64,000 bases of DNA from [Clostridium] viride DSM 6836 (GCA_000620945.1 JHZO01000004.1:186001-250000), one strand, 5' to 3'; positions 36,828 to 46,301 are shown, counted from the first letter of the stretch. Notes: generated by a model not told the origin, from the letters alone. Numbers and translations: made by a program.

Positions 36828-38609
36828 ATGATACGTCATAGATACCTCAATGGACTTAGTGTGCTGCTCATCATACTCTCTCTGGTCTTTACACTGATTC
36901 TCCTTGTTCGCAACGAATCCTTACCTGAGGGTGGCATGGGCGAAGCGCCGGAGTATACAACGAAGGTATTTGGAGGAGATGTTCTGTCCTTAGAGATTCA
37001 AGCAGAGGATGCCGCCTGGCAGCAAATGCTGCAAAACCCAATGAGTGAAGAATACATATGTGTGGATGTGGTGGTGAATGGCACCAAGTTTAGCAAGGTC
37101 GGGATCCGACCGAAAGGAAATTCCAGCCTAAGTAAGGTGGCATCTTCCGAAAGCGATCGCTATAGCTTCCGATTGAAGTTCGACCAATACATCAAGGGGC
37201 AAACCTGTTTTGGATTAGACAGTTTTGTGGTGAATAATCTCATCGACGATAGCACGTATATGAAGGAGTATCTATCCTATACCCTCATGCAAGAGGCTGG
37301 CGTGGTCACCCCCTGCATTTCCTATGCAGATATTTCCGTCAACGGAGAGAACTGGGGGCTTTACTTGGCGGTGGAGGCCTATCAGGATAGCTTTGAAACG
37401 CGCGTCTTTGGTGATACCAAGGGCATGCTCTACAACGTAAAAAGCATGGATATCGGTGCAGGAAAGGAGGGGGAAGGGAATGCTCCCATGCCCATGCCGG
37501 AGGGAGCCACAAGAAATCGCCCATCTGCAGACGAGACGGCAACGCCTGCTTTCGCTGAGACCACAAAAGATAACGCACAAAGGATAGAAGAAAATCCGAA
37601 TGTGGAAGCGGATACAAGGATGCCGGCCGGCCGGGGAGATAAGGGGGGTAGTCTTGTCTATACGGATGATAAGGTCGATAGTTACCCGGCTATCTTTGAC
37701 AACCTTGTGGGACAAGGAGGAGAAGAGGACTTTAAGAGGGTGATCCAGGCCATCCAGGCGCTTTCCAGCGGAGAAGATTTGGAGCGCTATTTTGACGTTG
37801 ACCAAACTTTGCGGTATTTGGCCGTCCATACCTTGGTGGTCAATTTGGACAGCTATTCCTCCTCAATGGCACAGAACTATTTTTTATATGAGCGAGATGG
37901 ACAGGTGACGGTGCTTCCATGGGATTATAACTTAGCTTGGGGCGGGTTCCAGAGCAGTAGTACCGAGTCCGTCATTAACTTCCCCATCGATACGCCGGTG
38001 TCCGGCGTAGAGCTATCCCAGCGCCCGCTCATTGCAGTCTTACTGGCCAACGAAGAGTATTTGAACCGCTACCACAGCTATTTGCAGCAATTGGTGAAGG
38101 AGTGCGTTCAGAATGGGGCCTGGGAAAATCGGATCGCCCATCTGAATCAAGTCATTTCACCCTATGTCGCTAAGGACAGCACAGCATTTTACTCCTACGA
38201 GCAATACGAAGCAGCAGTTTCGGCCTTGCAGAACCTTGGTCAACTTCGAGCGGAAAGTGTACAGGGACAGCTTGACGGAACCATCCCTTCCACCACGGAG
38301 GGACAGAAGGCCGATCCAGCAGCACTGATTCTGAGTGATGGGCTAAGCCTTGCTACCATGGGCAGTATGGATGGAGGCAGGGGAGGCATGGACAATCGCC
38401 CGGAGAGAGATCCCAATCAAGGAGTTCCGCCTGCACTTGAGGCTGGGAATTTTGCGAAGCCCGAGCAAAAAGATGTAAACTGGCCCGATGATGCAAGGTC
38501 ATGGGGCCAGGAGGAGAGCGAAGTCGTCCCGTGGCGCTCTCTGGTGGCATGCGCTTCCATACTGTTCGTGGCCACTGGTCTTGCAATGTGTTGGAAGCGA
38601 AGGTACTAA
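36828..38609 (+). CDS. CotH-family protein kinase, membrane-anchored at both ends
   Basis: A 593-residue protein. An N-terminal hydrophobic helix (about residues 8-26) is followed by the CotH kinase domain (about 35-420) with KVGIRPKGNSSL, GLYLAVEAYQDSF and VLPWDYNLAWGGF, which includes the metal-binding Asp and Asn. A low-complexity insert rich in Met, Pro, Gly and Glu (about 215-290) interrupts the domain. A second membrane helix lies at the very C-terminus (LVACASILFVATGLAMCWKRRY in part). CotH proteins phosphorylate spore-coat or surface proteins. It begins four bases after DUF4956, so the genes are cotranscribed. Confidence 0.85.
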   Translation: MIRHRYLNGLSVLLIILSLVFTLILLVRNESLPEGGMGEAPEYTTKVFGGDVLSLEIQAEDAAWQQMLQNPMSEEYICVDVVVNGTKFSKVGIRPKGNSSLSKVASSESDRYSFRLKFDQYIKGQTCFGLDSFVVNNLIDDSTYMKEYLSYTLMQEAGVVTPCISYADISVNGENWGLYLAVEAYQDSFETRVFGDTKGMLYNVKSMDIGAGKEGEGNAPMPMPEGATRNRPSADETATPAFAETTKDNAQRIEENPNVEADTRMPAGRGDKGGSLVYTDDKVDSYPAIFDNLVGQGGEEDFKRVIQAIQALSSGEDLERYFDVDQTLRYLAVHTLVVNLDSYSSSMAQNYFLYERDGQVTVLPWDYNLAWGGFQSSSTESVINFPIDTPVSGVELSQRPLIAVLLANEEYLNRYHSYLQQLVKECVQNGAWENRIAHLNQVISPYVAKDSTAFYSYEQYEAAVSALQNLGQLRAESVQGQLDGTIPSTTEGQKADPAALILSDGLSLATMGSMDGGRGGMDNRPERDPNQGVPPALEAGNFAKPEQKDVNWPDDARSWGQEESEVVPWRSLVACASILFVATGLAMCWKRRY

Positions 38610-38684
38610 TCGGAGCCGTGTTGGACAATTGCGGGGATGCAAAAGAAGTGGTATGATAGCAGAAAGAGGGGGTGTGGTGCTGGA

Positions 38685-39371
38685 ATGGCACATTTATTAA
38701 TTTGCGATGATGAGGCAGGACTTCGCGCGGTAATCCGCCGCTATGCAAGCTTTGAAGGGCATGAGGTCACGGAAGCATCGAATGGCGAAGAGGCCGTGGA
38801 GCTATGTCGAAAGCAAAACTTTGATCTGATTGTACTTGACATTATGATGCCTCGCATGGATGGGTTTTCCGCGCTGCGCATCATCCGGGAAAAGTCAAAT
38901 ACGCCGGTTATTCTGCTATCCGCACGGGGCGAGGAGTATGATCGCGTACTGGGCTTTGAGTTGGGGGTCGATGACTATGTGGTGAAGCCCTTTTCCTCCA
39001 AAGAGCTGATGCTTCGCATCGGTGCCATTCTGCGACGAATGGCAACCGGTTCCCATACACTCCCCGCCGAATCGGGCCATATCTGCTTTGAAAAGGATGG
39101 ATTCTGTGCCGATTTGACGGCCTATAAGGTCTTCGTAGACGGAGTACAGGTAGATCTTGCACCCAAAGCCTATGATCTCTTGTTTTTCTTGATACGAAAC
39201 CGAAACATTGCGGTTCCTCGGGAGCGAATTCTGACCGAAGTGTGGGGATTTGATTATTACGGCGATGATCGCACACTTGATACCCATATGAAGCTGCTAC
39301 GGCGGGCGATGGGGCCCTATGGAACCCTCATTACCACCTTGCGGGGATTGGGGTATCGATTTGATGGATAA
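38685..39371 (+). CDS. OmpR/PhoB-type response regulator
   Basis: A 228-residue regulator. The receiver domain has DDE at 8-10, the phospho-acceptor Asp in LIVLDIMMPRMDGF and Lys in YVVKPFSS. The C-terminal winged helix has KAYDLLFFLIRNRNIAVPRE and DDRTLDTHMKLLRR. ATG 38685 is chosen because the receiver begins there and GGGGGTG lies upstream. It overlaps the kinase gene by eight bases. Probably controls the VTC-DUF4956-CotH genes in front of it. Confidence 0.9.
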   Translation: MAHLLICDDEAGLRAVIRRYASFEGHEVTEASNGEEAVELCRKQNFDLIVLDIMMPRMDGFSALRIIREKSNTPVILLSARGEEYDRVLGFELGVDDYVVKPFSSKELMLRIGAILRRMATGSHTLPAESGHICFEKDGFCADLTAYKVFVDGVQVDLAPKAYDLLFFLIRNRNIAVPRERILTEVWGFDYYGDDRTLDTHMKLLRRAMGPYGTLITTLRGLGYRFDG

Positions 39372-40674
39372 ATGCAAACTGCAGTGGCGCATTTTTGGGT
39401 TTTTGCTAGCATTCTGTGGGCTTCTTCTGACCATACTTTGGCTCTTTCAGACGGTGTTTCTCACGGATACGTACAAGTTGGTGCGGCGAAGTGAAATACA
39501 GTCTGCCATTAGCTTAGTGGAACAGAACATCGACAGTCCTGATTTTGCAAGGATCTTAACCACCTTGCAGAATGAACAAGAAATTCTAGTTATGCCCACC
39601 CATACCTTTCAGCCGCCTCCCCGACCCGCACCTGAGGAACCGGGAAAGCGAAAGCCGGAAGCCATCACCGAAACTAGGCGATTTCGTCTGGCAAGTGGGG
39701 AAGAAGTGTCTCTTACCTTTTATGCCATGATTACCCCGGTGAGCGCCACCGTTTCCACCCTGCGCGTCCAGCTCTACTGTATTTCTGGGGTGCTCATCCT
39801 ACTATCCGTTCTCTTAGCCGTCATCATTTCTCGAAGGATATCCAAGCCCATTGTCACAATGAATGCAAGCGCAAAGCAACTAGCCACGGGTCAATATGAT
39901 GTGCAGTTTGAAGGGCACGGATTTTTAGAGATCCGGGAATTATCCGATACCTTAAATACGGCGGCCGAAGAGTTATCGAAGGTAGAAGGTTTGCGTCGCG
40001 AGCTGATGGCCAATGTGTCTCATGACTTGCGTACCCCTCTAGCTCTCATCTATTCCCATGCGGAAATGATGCATGATTTTCCCGATGAGGTGACACCGGA
40101 ACATTGCAGAACCATCATGGAGGAAGCCAAGCGGCTCAGTAGTTTAGTAGATGATGTGATGGATCTCTCACATCTGGAAACGGGCGAGGGAAGACTTCAC
40201 CTGGAAGACTTTTGTCTAACGACCCACGTCCGAAACGAGGTAGCACGCATGGCGGAGCTGCTGGAGCAGGAGGGATATCAAATCCGGTTCTTCGCGGAAC
40301 GAGACCTTTGGGTGCATGCCGACCGGGTGAAGATCAATCGTGCCTTTTACAACCTCTTAGTGAATGCGGTCAACTACACGGGAGAGCGGAAGGAAATCTT
40401 AGTATCCCAGGAGGAAGATGAGGGCAGCGTCCGAATTTCCATAAAAGATTGTGGGGAGGGGATTGCTCCGGAAGACCTGCCACACATTTGGGAACGGTAC
40501 TACAAGGTGGATAAGCTGCATCGAAGACCGGTGACCGGGACGGGACTGGGACTTTCCATCGTCCGGAATCTCATCCTGCTGCACGGCGGAAGCTATGGAG
40601 TCGATTCCAAGCTTGGGCAAGGAAGCACGTTTTGGGTTCAGATCCCCCGCATCAAGACCCCAGAACATAGTTAA
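39364..40674 (+). CDS. Sensor histidine kinase
   Basis: A 436-residue membrane kinase with two helices (about residues 8-35 and 135-158) around a short extracytoplasmic part, containing a Pro-rich stretch (TFQPPPRPAPEEPG). A HAMP domain follows, then the H-box (ANVSHDLRTPLALIYSHAEM) and ATPase motifs NLLVNAVNYT, DCGEGI and GTGLGLSIV. It is translationally coupled to the response regulator. A perfect terminator follows, closing the five-gene module. The signal is unknown; cell-envelope or phosphate stress would fit the module. Confidence 0.9.
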   Translation: MDKCKLQWRIFGFLLAFCGLLLTILWLFQTVFLTDTYKLVRRSEIQSAISLVEQNIDSPDFARILTTLQNEQEILVMPTHTFQPPPRPAPEEPGKRKPEAITETRRFRLASGEEVSLTFYAMITPVSATVSTLRVQLYCISGVLILLSVLLAVIISRRISKPIVTMNASAKQLATGQYDVQFEGHGFLEIRELSDTLNTAAEELSKVEGLRRELMANVSHDLRTPLALIYSHAEMMHDFPDEVTPEHCRTIMEEAKRLSSLVDDVMDLSHLETGEGRLHLEDFCLTTHVRNEVARMAELLEQEGYQIRFFAERDLWVHADRVKINRAFYNLLVNAVNYTGERKEILVSQEEDEGSVRISIKDCGEGIAPEDLPHIWERYYKVDKLHRRPVTGTGLGLSIVRNLILLHGGSYGVDSKLGQGSTFWVQIPRIKTPEHS

Positions 40675-40683
40675 ATGAAAGCG

Positions 40684-40722
40684 AAAACCCGGAGGCATTC
40701 CATGGAATGCCTCCGGGTTTTC
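40684..40722. terminator. Terminator between kinase and GNAT gene
   Basis: AAAACCCGGAGGCATTCC and its exact complement form a symmetric 18-bp hairpin with A and T flanks. It can serve both convergent genes. Confidence 0.92.
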
Positions 40723-40734
40723 CTTCATGGAAGA

Positions 40735-41253
40735 TTAAGGTTGTGCGCGCTTTGATTCACTCAGGCCGGCCAAACGATGAAGCGTTTCGCCGCTTAAGCG
40801 ATAGGTGGTCCATTCCTCCATCGGACGGGCGTCCAAGGAACGGTAGAAGTCAATGCTGGGTCGATTCCAGTCCAAGCACCACCACTCCAACCGACCGCAG
40901 TCACGTTCCGTTGCAATCTTCGCCAGCTCTGCCAAAAGGGCCTTGCCATAGCCCAAACCGCGATAGTCTGGGAGGACAAAGAGATCCTCGAGATAGATGC
41001 CTCCTCGGCCCAGAAAGGTGGAGAAGTTATGGAAAAACAAGGCGAAGCCGACCTCCACACCATGGGAAACGGCAAAGATGACTTCGGCTTTCTTTCGTTC
41101 AAAGATCCACTCTCGTAGCAAGTCCTCCGTGGCAACCACCTCATCGAGCATACTTTCATACTCCGCTAAAGCCTTGATAAACGTCAAAATGAGGCCAACG
41201 TCCTGCTCATTGGCAAAGCGAAAGGCAATTGCTTGGTGGGGCCGTTCTGACAT
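40735..41253 (-). CDS. GNAT acetyltransferase, polyamine (SSAT)-like
   Basis: A 172-residue GNAT enzyme. The acetyl-CoA loop is DYRGLGYGKALL. The stretch GIYLEDLFVLPDYRGLGYG and the following RLEWWCLDWNRPSIDFYRS closely recall spermidine/spermine N1-acetyltransferases, which carry YLED-x-FV and WN-P-S-x-x-FY at these places. Acetylation of a diamine or polyamine is therefore likely, but thialysine and other amines are alternatives. ATG 41253 is preferred by the GAAGGG six bases upstream. It lies 41 bases after tex and may be cotranscribed with it. Confidence 0.8.
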   Translation of the reverse strand: MSERPHQAIAFRFANEQDVGLILTFIKALAEYESMLDEVVATEDLLREWIFERKKAEVIFAVSHGVEVGFALFFHNFSTFLGRGGIYLEDLFVLPDYRGLGYGKALLAELAKIATERDCGRLEWWCLDWNRPSIDFYRSLDARPMEEWTTYRLSGETLHRLAGLSESKRAQP

Positions 41254-41294
41254 GATCATCCCTTCTTTCTATCGTTCTTCTTCCTACGATCGTT

Positions 41295-43454
41295 CTAAGC
41301 CTTTGTGGCTTGCTTAATGGAAAGAGAAATTCTTTTTTTGTTCGATTCGACCTCCAAAACCACAACCTCCACGACATCCCCCACGGAGAGCACCTCGGAT
41401 GGGTGGCGAATAAAGCGGTTGGAGATTTCAGAAATATGGACCAGCCCGTCCTGATGGACTCCGATATCCACAAAGGCACCAAAGTCGATGACGTTACGCA
41501 CCGTGCCCCGAAGCTGCAACCCAGGTTTCAAATCCTTGAGATCCAGAACGTCACTGCGCAAAATAGGGGCAGAGAGCTCCTCACGAATATCGCGACCGGG
41601 CTTTAAGAGCTCCGCCATGAGATCCTTCAGGGTGGGAAGTCCTACGCCGCAAAACTCGGTTACACGGTGCTCTCCCAATTCCTTCACTCGGTTCGGAAGG
41701 TCCTGGATGGTACCCTTTGCGGCGTCCTCCAGAGCATAGCCGCAAAGGGTGAGGAGGCGCTGGGCGGCCTCATAACTTTCCGGGTGAACCCCCGTGCGTT
41801 CTAGAACAGAAGAGCTTTCCGGCAGGCGCAGAAAACCAGCGCACTGCTGGTAACCTTTTGGGCCAAGCTTCGAAACTTTCAAAACCTGCTGCCGCTGGGC
41901 AAAGGGGCCGTGCTCCTCCCGATAGGCGACGATGTTCTTCGCGGTTGTGGCGCTGAGTCCGGCCACACGGGATAAAAGGGAGGGGGAGGCCGTGTTGAGA
42001 TCAACCCCAACGGCGTTCACGCAGTGTTCGACGACCCCATCCAAGCTCTCACTCAATCGGTTCTGAGGCATATCGTGCTGATACTGACCAACGCCGATAG
42101 ACTTTGGGTCAATCTTCACGAGTTCTGCCAAGGGGTCTTGCAAGCGACGGGCAATGGAAACGGCAGAGCGGAGGGACACGTCATATTGTGGGAACTCCTC
42201 CGCGCCTAACTTGGAGGCGGAGTACACCGATGCCCCTGCCTCGTTGACGATGGCATAGGACAGCTTGTCCGGAAGCTCTGCCAAGAGTTCGGCCACGAAC
42301 TGCTCAGACTCGCGCGAAGCCGTGCCGTTTCCAATCGCAATGAGCTGTACCTTATGGGTGGTAATGAGTTTAGTAAGGATGCTCTTGGCTTCGGCCATCT
42401 TATTGTGTGGAGGGGTGGGGTAGACCACCGCAGTGTCTAACACCTTGCCCGTTCCGTCCACCACGGCAATCTTACATCCGGTTCGATAGGCAGGATCCAG
42501 TCCCAGCGTGACCTTTCCTTTGATGGGTGGCTGTAAGAGCAAGGCCTTGAGATTGAGGGCGAAGACGGAAATCGCGCCTTCCGAGGCATTCTCCGTCAGA
42601 TGGCTTCGAATTTCCCGCTCCATGGAGGGCTCCAGCAGGCGGTCATAGGCATCCGAAGTGGCAGCCTTCATAAATTCCATGGCTGGGCTGCCGGGAACGA
42701 CGATGCTTCGGCGCAGCAGTTCCAGGGCACGGCTTCGATCCATTCCGGTGCCCACCTTCAGCAAGCCTTCTCGCTCACCGCGGTTGATGGCTAAGATTTG
42801 ATGACCCTGCAGCTTGGAGATGGGCAGGGAAAAGGAATGGTAAAGACGATAGACCGAGTCTTCCTCTCCCGTTCCCTTCGTTTGCAGTACGCCCTCCCGG
42901 AAGATGGCTTCTCGCAACCGTTTGCGCAAAGAAGGGTCTTCCGAGATCCACTCAGAGATAATATCCGAGGCACCGGACAGGGCATCGTCCGCCGTCTCCA
43001 CCCCCAGTTCGGGATGGAGGTATGCCTTTGCCAGCTCCGCAGGTGGTGGAAGATCACGTTTCTGAGCATAGATTTGCTGGGCTAGGGGCTCTAAGCCCTT
43101 TTCCTTGGCCATACTGGCACGGGTGCGCCGCTTTTGCTTATAGGGGCGATAGAGGTCCTCTATCTCGACTAAGGTGGATGCCTTTTCGATGGCCTGGGCA
43201 AGCTCATCGGTCAGTTTGCCTTGCGAATCGATGGCGCGCAGCACCTCTTCCCGCCGCGCCTGCAAATTGCGAAGGTACTGTAAACGCTCCTCCAGTGTTC
43301 GCAGCTGGGTATCATCCATGCTGCCATGGCTCTCTTTTCGATACCGCGCAATGAAGGGAATGGTGTTTCCTTCCTCCAAGAGCGCAATGACATTTTGCAC
43401 ATGTCCGAGGGAAACGGACAAGTCCTCGGCAATGATTTCGGCAATCGTTCTCAT
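41295..43454 (-). CDS. tex: Tex-family RNA-binding transcription factor
   Basis: A 719-residue protein with the full Tex layout: N-terminal helical region, YqgF-like nuclease-fold domain (GKVTLGLDPAYRTGCKIAV in part), tandem helix-hairpin-helix motifs (LNTASPSLLSRVAGLSATTA) and a C-terminal S1 domain (DFGAFVDIGVHQDGLVHIS). It binds nucleic acid and influences transcription and stress survival in other bacteria. GGGAG precedes ATG 43454. A promoter-like GTGACA-N18-TAAGAT lies at 43494-43523 on the minus strand. Confidence 0.94.
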   Translation of the reverse strand: MRTIAEIIAEDLSVSLGHVQNVIALLEEGNTIPFIARYRKESHGSMDDTQLRTLEERLQYLRNLQARREEVLRAIDSQGKLTDELAQAIEKASTLVEIEDLYRPYKQKRRTRASMAKEKGLEPLAQQIYAQKRDLPPPAELAKAYLHPELGVETADDALSGASDIISEWISEDPSLRKRLREAIFREGVLQTKGTGEEDSVYRLYHSFSLPISKLQGHQILAINRGEREGLLKVGTGMDRSRALELLRRSIVVPGSPAMEFMKAATSDAYDRLLEPSMEREIRSHLTENASEGAISVFALNLKALLLQPPIKGKVTLGLDPAYRTGCKIAVVDGTGKVLDTAVVYPTPPHNKMAEAKSILTKLITTHKVQLIAIGNGTASRESEQFVAELLAELPDKLSYAIVNEAGASVYSASKLGAEEFPQYDVSLRSAVSIARRLQDPLAELVKIDPKSIGVGQYQHDMPQNRLSESLDGVVEHCVNAVGVDLNTASPSLLSRVAGLSATTAKNIVAYREEHGPFAQRQQVLKVSKLGPKGYQQCAGFLRLPESSSVLERTGVHPESYEAAQRLLTLCGYALEDAAKGTIQDLPNRVKELGEHRVTEFCGVGLPTLKDLMAELLKPGRDIREELSAPILRSDVLDLKDLKPGLQLRGTVRNVIDFGAFVDIGVHQDGLVHISEISNRFIRHPSEVLSVGDVVEVVVLEVESNKKRISLSIKQATKA

Positions 43455-43825
43455 AAGTACTCCCATCGTGCATTGTTTGCAAATTCAATGCCTATCTTAG
43501 CATAAATGAGACGATTCTGTCACGCAGAAAGATTTGTCCGATTCTGTCGGGAATGGGAAAATCCCGAGGAACCATGCTACGTTCGGCTCATACACCGGCC
43601 AGATTACCGTTACACGCTCGTTAGCCAGGCGAATTTCCTGCTTCGCTTGCTCCAATCGTGCAAGCCTTCGGTTAAGGTGCTTCATGGAAAGATCCGTGCC
43701 GAAAAGTACATGATCCTATTGAGTATGGCTCGGCCTATAGGCGCTGTGGTGTCAAAGGTTTCATTGATGGAAACGAAGGGGCGAGCCATGTGGCTCGCCC
43801 CTGTTTTCTGGTTAGAAGTTGGGCG
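43455..43825. other. Gene-poor interval between tex and the split deacetylase
   Basis: It holds the tex promoter, the duplicated terminator at 43778-43801 and one 62-codon minus-strand frame (43497-43685) that lacks a good ribosome site and overlaps the promoter. I do not call that frame a gene. Nothing else recognised. Confidence 0.5.
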
Positions 43826-44407
43826 TCATGGAGTGGTGACAGGACACTGCTTGCCGCTGTGATCCATAACATAACTGCCCGAAAGGATAAGTTGTGAAAT
43901 GGGTTCAAAGGAGTATCCTTCCTTTAAGAGGGTTTCGATGATGGATGGAAGGGCTTCTGGCGTATTCTTGGCCGCATTATGGAAGAGGATAATGGAGCCT
44001 GGCTGCACTCGGCTTGTGACCCGCTTACTGATCTCTAGAGCTGTAAGATTTTTCCAGTCCAGACTGTCCACATCCCACTGGATGGGCTCCATGCCCATGG
44101 ACCGAACGGTGGAAACCACTAGGTCATTGTATTCCCCATAGGGTGGTCGGAAGAGGGTAGGATGTACTCCGGTAATGGCTTCAATCTTTTGATTGCAGGT
44201 GTTAATGTCCTGCATGATTTGGTTGCTGGTGAGTGCATTGAAGTGTGCATGTGTATTGGAATGGTTCATGATCTCATGACCCGCCTTGGAGAGCGCCTTA
44301 ACCGACTCGGGATAGCGATCAACCCAATCCCCCACCACAAAAAAGGTTGCCTTGACATTATACTTGCCCAAAATGTCGATGAGTTGTTGCGTATCCTCAT
44401 TCCCCCA
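43826..44407 (-). pseudogene. 3' part of a split pdaB-like polysaccharide deacetylase gene (NodB domain)
   Basis: This segment encodes the last 193 residues of a deacetylase: GNEDTQQLIDILGKYNVKA, the zinc histidines in HSNTHAH, and RPPYGEYN. It lacks its own signal peptide and the first catalytic motif; upstream of the Trp codon 44405-44407 the frame stays open to 44578 but the sequence (RRMVPSA and earlier) is unrelated to the family. The missing 62 residues, ending SLSFDAAW, are found at 48428-48613 on the same strand. Joined, they give a 254-residue protein of the usual PdaB length. Relatives remove acetyl groups from peptidoglycan and PdaB acts in spore cortex formation. Whether this half is translated alone is doubtful. 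Confidence 0.85.
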
Positions 44408-44418
44408 GGCTGATGGAA
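44395..44418. other. Left attachment site (attL) of the recombinase element
   Basis: Here deacetylase sequence (CATTCCC side) passes into element sequence (GGCTGATG) across CCCA at 44404-44407. The same CCCA occurs at the right junction. See the attR and element entries. Confidence 0.7.
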
Positions 44419-44529
44419 CCATGCGCCGGTTCGAATACCTGGAAAGATGATAAGGCGAACTCTCCTTTCCCGGACATGTTCCCGCCGAGTGCATCATATC
44501 ATGGAAGAGAAGCAGAAAGGAGGATGCAC

Positions 44530-44664
44530 ATGAAGGAAGGAACGAAGAAGCATACCCAGCAGGAGGGCTCGGTATCAACCTCCATTATTCGATCCTATGC
44601 CGGAGGAGTTTCCGCCGAGGAGTGGCTGGTGAGCCTCATGGTGGCTCATCTCCAAGCCGAGTAG
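44530..44664 (+). CDS. Small protein in front of the recombinase (44 aa)
   Basis: ATG 44530 follows AAAGGAGG by six bases. The peptide has a basic start (MKEGTKKHTQ), a Ser/Thr-rich middle and an ending of GVSAEEWLVSLMVAHLQAE. It stops 18 bases before the recombinase, so the two are cotranscribed. Small genes at this place can encode directionality factors for serine recombinases, but nothing in the sequence proves that. I do not recognise the family. Confidence 0.6.
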   Translation: MKEGTKKHTQQEGSVSTSIIRSYAGGVSAEEWLVSLMVAHLQAE

Positions 44665-44682
44665 AGAGGCAGGGGAGGGCTC

Positions 44683-46245
44683 GTGAATGCAAAAGTGTGG
44701 CGGACGGCACTATACTGCCGCCTATCGCGGGAGGATGGAGACCGACCGGAGAGTGACAGCATCAACAATCAACGTACCCTGCTGACGGATTACGTTTCGC
44801 AGCATCCGGAACTGGAAGCGGTGGATGTGTACATTGATGATGGATATACCGGGACCAATTTTGAGCGGCCAGCCTTTTGCGCGATGCTAAAAGACATCGA
44901 GGCAGGGAAAATTAACTGTGTTTTAGTAAAGGATTTGTCCCGTTTTGGCCGTGACTATATCGAAGCAGGGCGGTACTTGGAACGTTGGCTCCCGGAACAT
45001 GATACACGTTTTGTTGCCATTCTGGATCACATTGACAGCAATCGTGGTGCATACGATATGATGCTGCCCCTCAAAAATCTATTCAACGCGCAATATGCCA
45101 AGGACATTTCTCAAAAAGTAAAAAGTGCCTTGCATACCAAGCAGCAACGTGGCGAATTCATTGGTGCATTTGCCAGTTACGGCTATGTGAAAAACCCACA
45201 ACATCGAAACCATCTCTTGATCGACCCAGTGGCTGCGCAGGTGGTACGGAGAATTTTTACCTTGTTTGAACAAGGCATGGGCAAGGTCAGCATTGCCAAC
45301 CTTCTGAATCGCGAAGGAATCCCATGTCCCAGTGAATACAAGCGGATGATGGGGGAGCGCTACCGAAACGGGAAGCGACTGGATCGTACCACCTATTGGA
45401 CCTACGCCACGGTGCACCGAATCTTACAGAGTGAGGTGTACATCGGGAACATGGAGCAGGGACGAGACCAGCGCCTTCAATTGCATGGAACGCCCAAACG
45501 GAAGGAAAAAGCAGAGTGGGTGATTGTGGAAGCGACCCATGAAGCAATCATTCCCATCGACCAGTGGAATCGGGTCCAGGCACTCCTAAGTCGAAATGCC
45601 AGGACGCCTCTGTTTTCCAAAGAGGTAAGTCCCTTTTCCGGCTATCTCAGATGTGGCGACTGTGGCCGATCTATGGCAAAAACCACTTGGCATGGCCGAA
45701 CCTTCTATACCTGTGGTTCCTATAAACGGTACGGTGCATCCATCTGTTCTAAACACTACATATCCCACGATTTCTTGGAACAAAGGATTCTAGCAGACCT
45801 CAACGCCCTAATCGCAAGAATGAAACCGCTGCCCAAGTTGCTCCAAGAGGCTCAGCGAGCATGCCGGAAGGAAGATCCTTCCTTCGGAGAGGAGAGTCGC
45901 TTGGAGCAAGCCTTGCATAGAGTCCAAGGGATCAAGCAGAGACTCTATGAGGACTATCGAGAAGGGATCCTCTCCCAAGAGGAGTATCAGCGTTACCGCA
46001 AGGATTATGATAAGCAGGAGAAGGGCTTGATGGCGCAAAGTCGGCAGGGTAAGAGCGTTGAGGGACAAAGGCACCTTCGTCCTTGCCCTTGGGTGGATGA
46101 GCTTATGACCTTAGAAAAGCTTACGACCTTAGACCGTGCTACGGTAGCAGCCACCATCGAAAGCATTCAAATCTATGAGGATCAAACCATTGCAATCACC
46201 TATCTCTTTTCCGAGGAAGTGCGCCACATCCTAGAAAGAGCTTAG
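44683..46245 (+). CDS. Large serine recombinase
   Basis: A 520-residue site-specific recombinase. The resolvase domain (1-150) has the nucleophile Ser15 in ALYCRLSRE, with DGYTGTNFERP and VKDLSRFGRDY. The recombinase domain (about 165-290) and a zinc ribbon (CGDCGRSM, then TCGSYKRYG and CSKH, about 325-360) follow, then a coiled-coil region with EEYQRYRKDYDKQE. This layout is that of TnpX/TndX and skin-element recombinases, which insert and excise DNA with no other factor than a directionality protein. The GTG start follows GGGGAGGG. It lies inside the 4-kb element that splits the deacetylase gene. Confidence 0.94.
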   Translation: MNAKVWRTALYCRLSREDGDRPESDSINNQRTLLTDYVSQHPELEAVDVYIDDGYTGTNFERPAFCAMLKDIEAGKINCVLVKDLSRFGRDYIEAGRYLERWLPEHDTRFVAILDHIDSNRGAYDMMLPLKNLFNAQYAKDISQKVKSALHTKQQRGEFIGAFASYGYVKNPQHRNHLLIDPVAAQVVRRIFTLFEQGMGKVSIANLLNREGIPCPSEYKRMMGERYRNGKRLDRTTYWTYATVHRILQSEVYIGNMEQGRDQRLQLHGTPKRKEKAEWVIVEATHEAIIPIDQWNRVQALLSRNARTPLFSKEVSPFSGYLRCGDCGRSMAKTTWHGRTFYTCGSYKRYGASICSKHYISHDFLEQRILADLNALIARMKPLPKLLQEAQRACRKEDPSFGEESRLEQALHRVQGIKQRLYEDYREGILSQEEYQRYRKDYDKQEKGLMAQSRQGKSVEGQRHLRPCPWVDELMTLEKLTTLDRATVAATIESIQIYEDQTIAITYLFSEEVRHILERA

Positions 46246-46301
46246 AAGGTGCGGTAGGGTTTGAGTCCACGGAAAGAACAAGTGCTGACCGTAAGAAACA
46301 A

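Noticed and set aside
43497-43685. 62-codon minus-strand frame between tex and the deacetylase
   Set aside because: No convincing ribosome site, it overlaps the tex promoter and has no recognisable feature.
44408-44578. Using ATG 44578 as a normal start of the deacetylase
   Set aside because: The 57 residues this adds lack any NodB or signal-peptide feature, while the true N-terminal part is found intact at 48428-48613.
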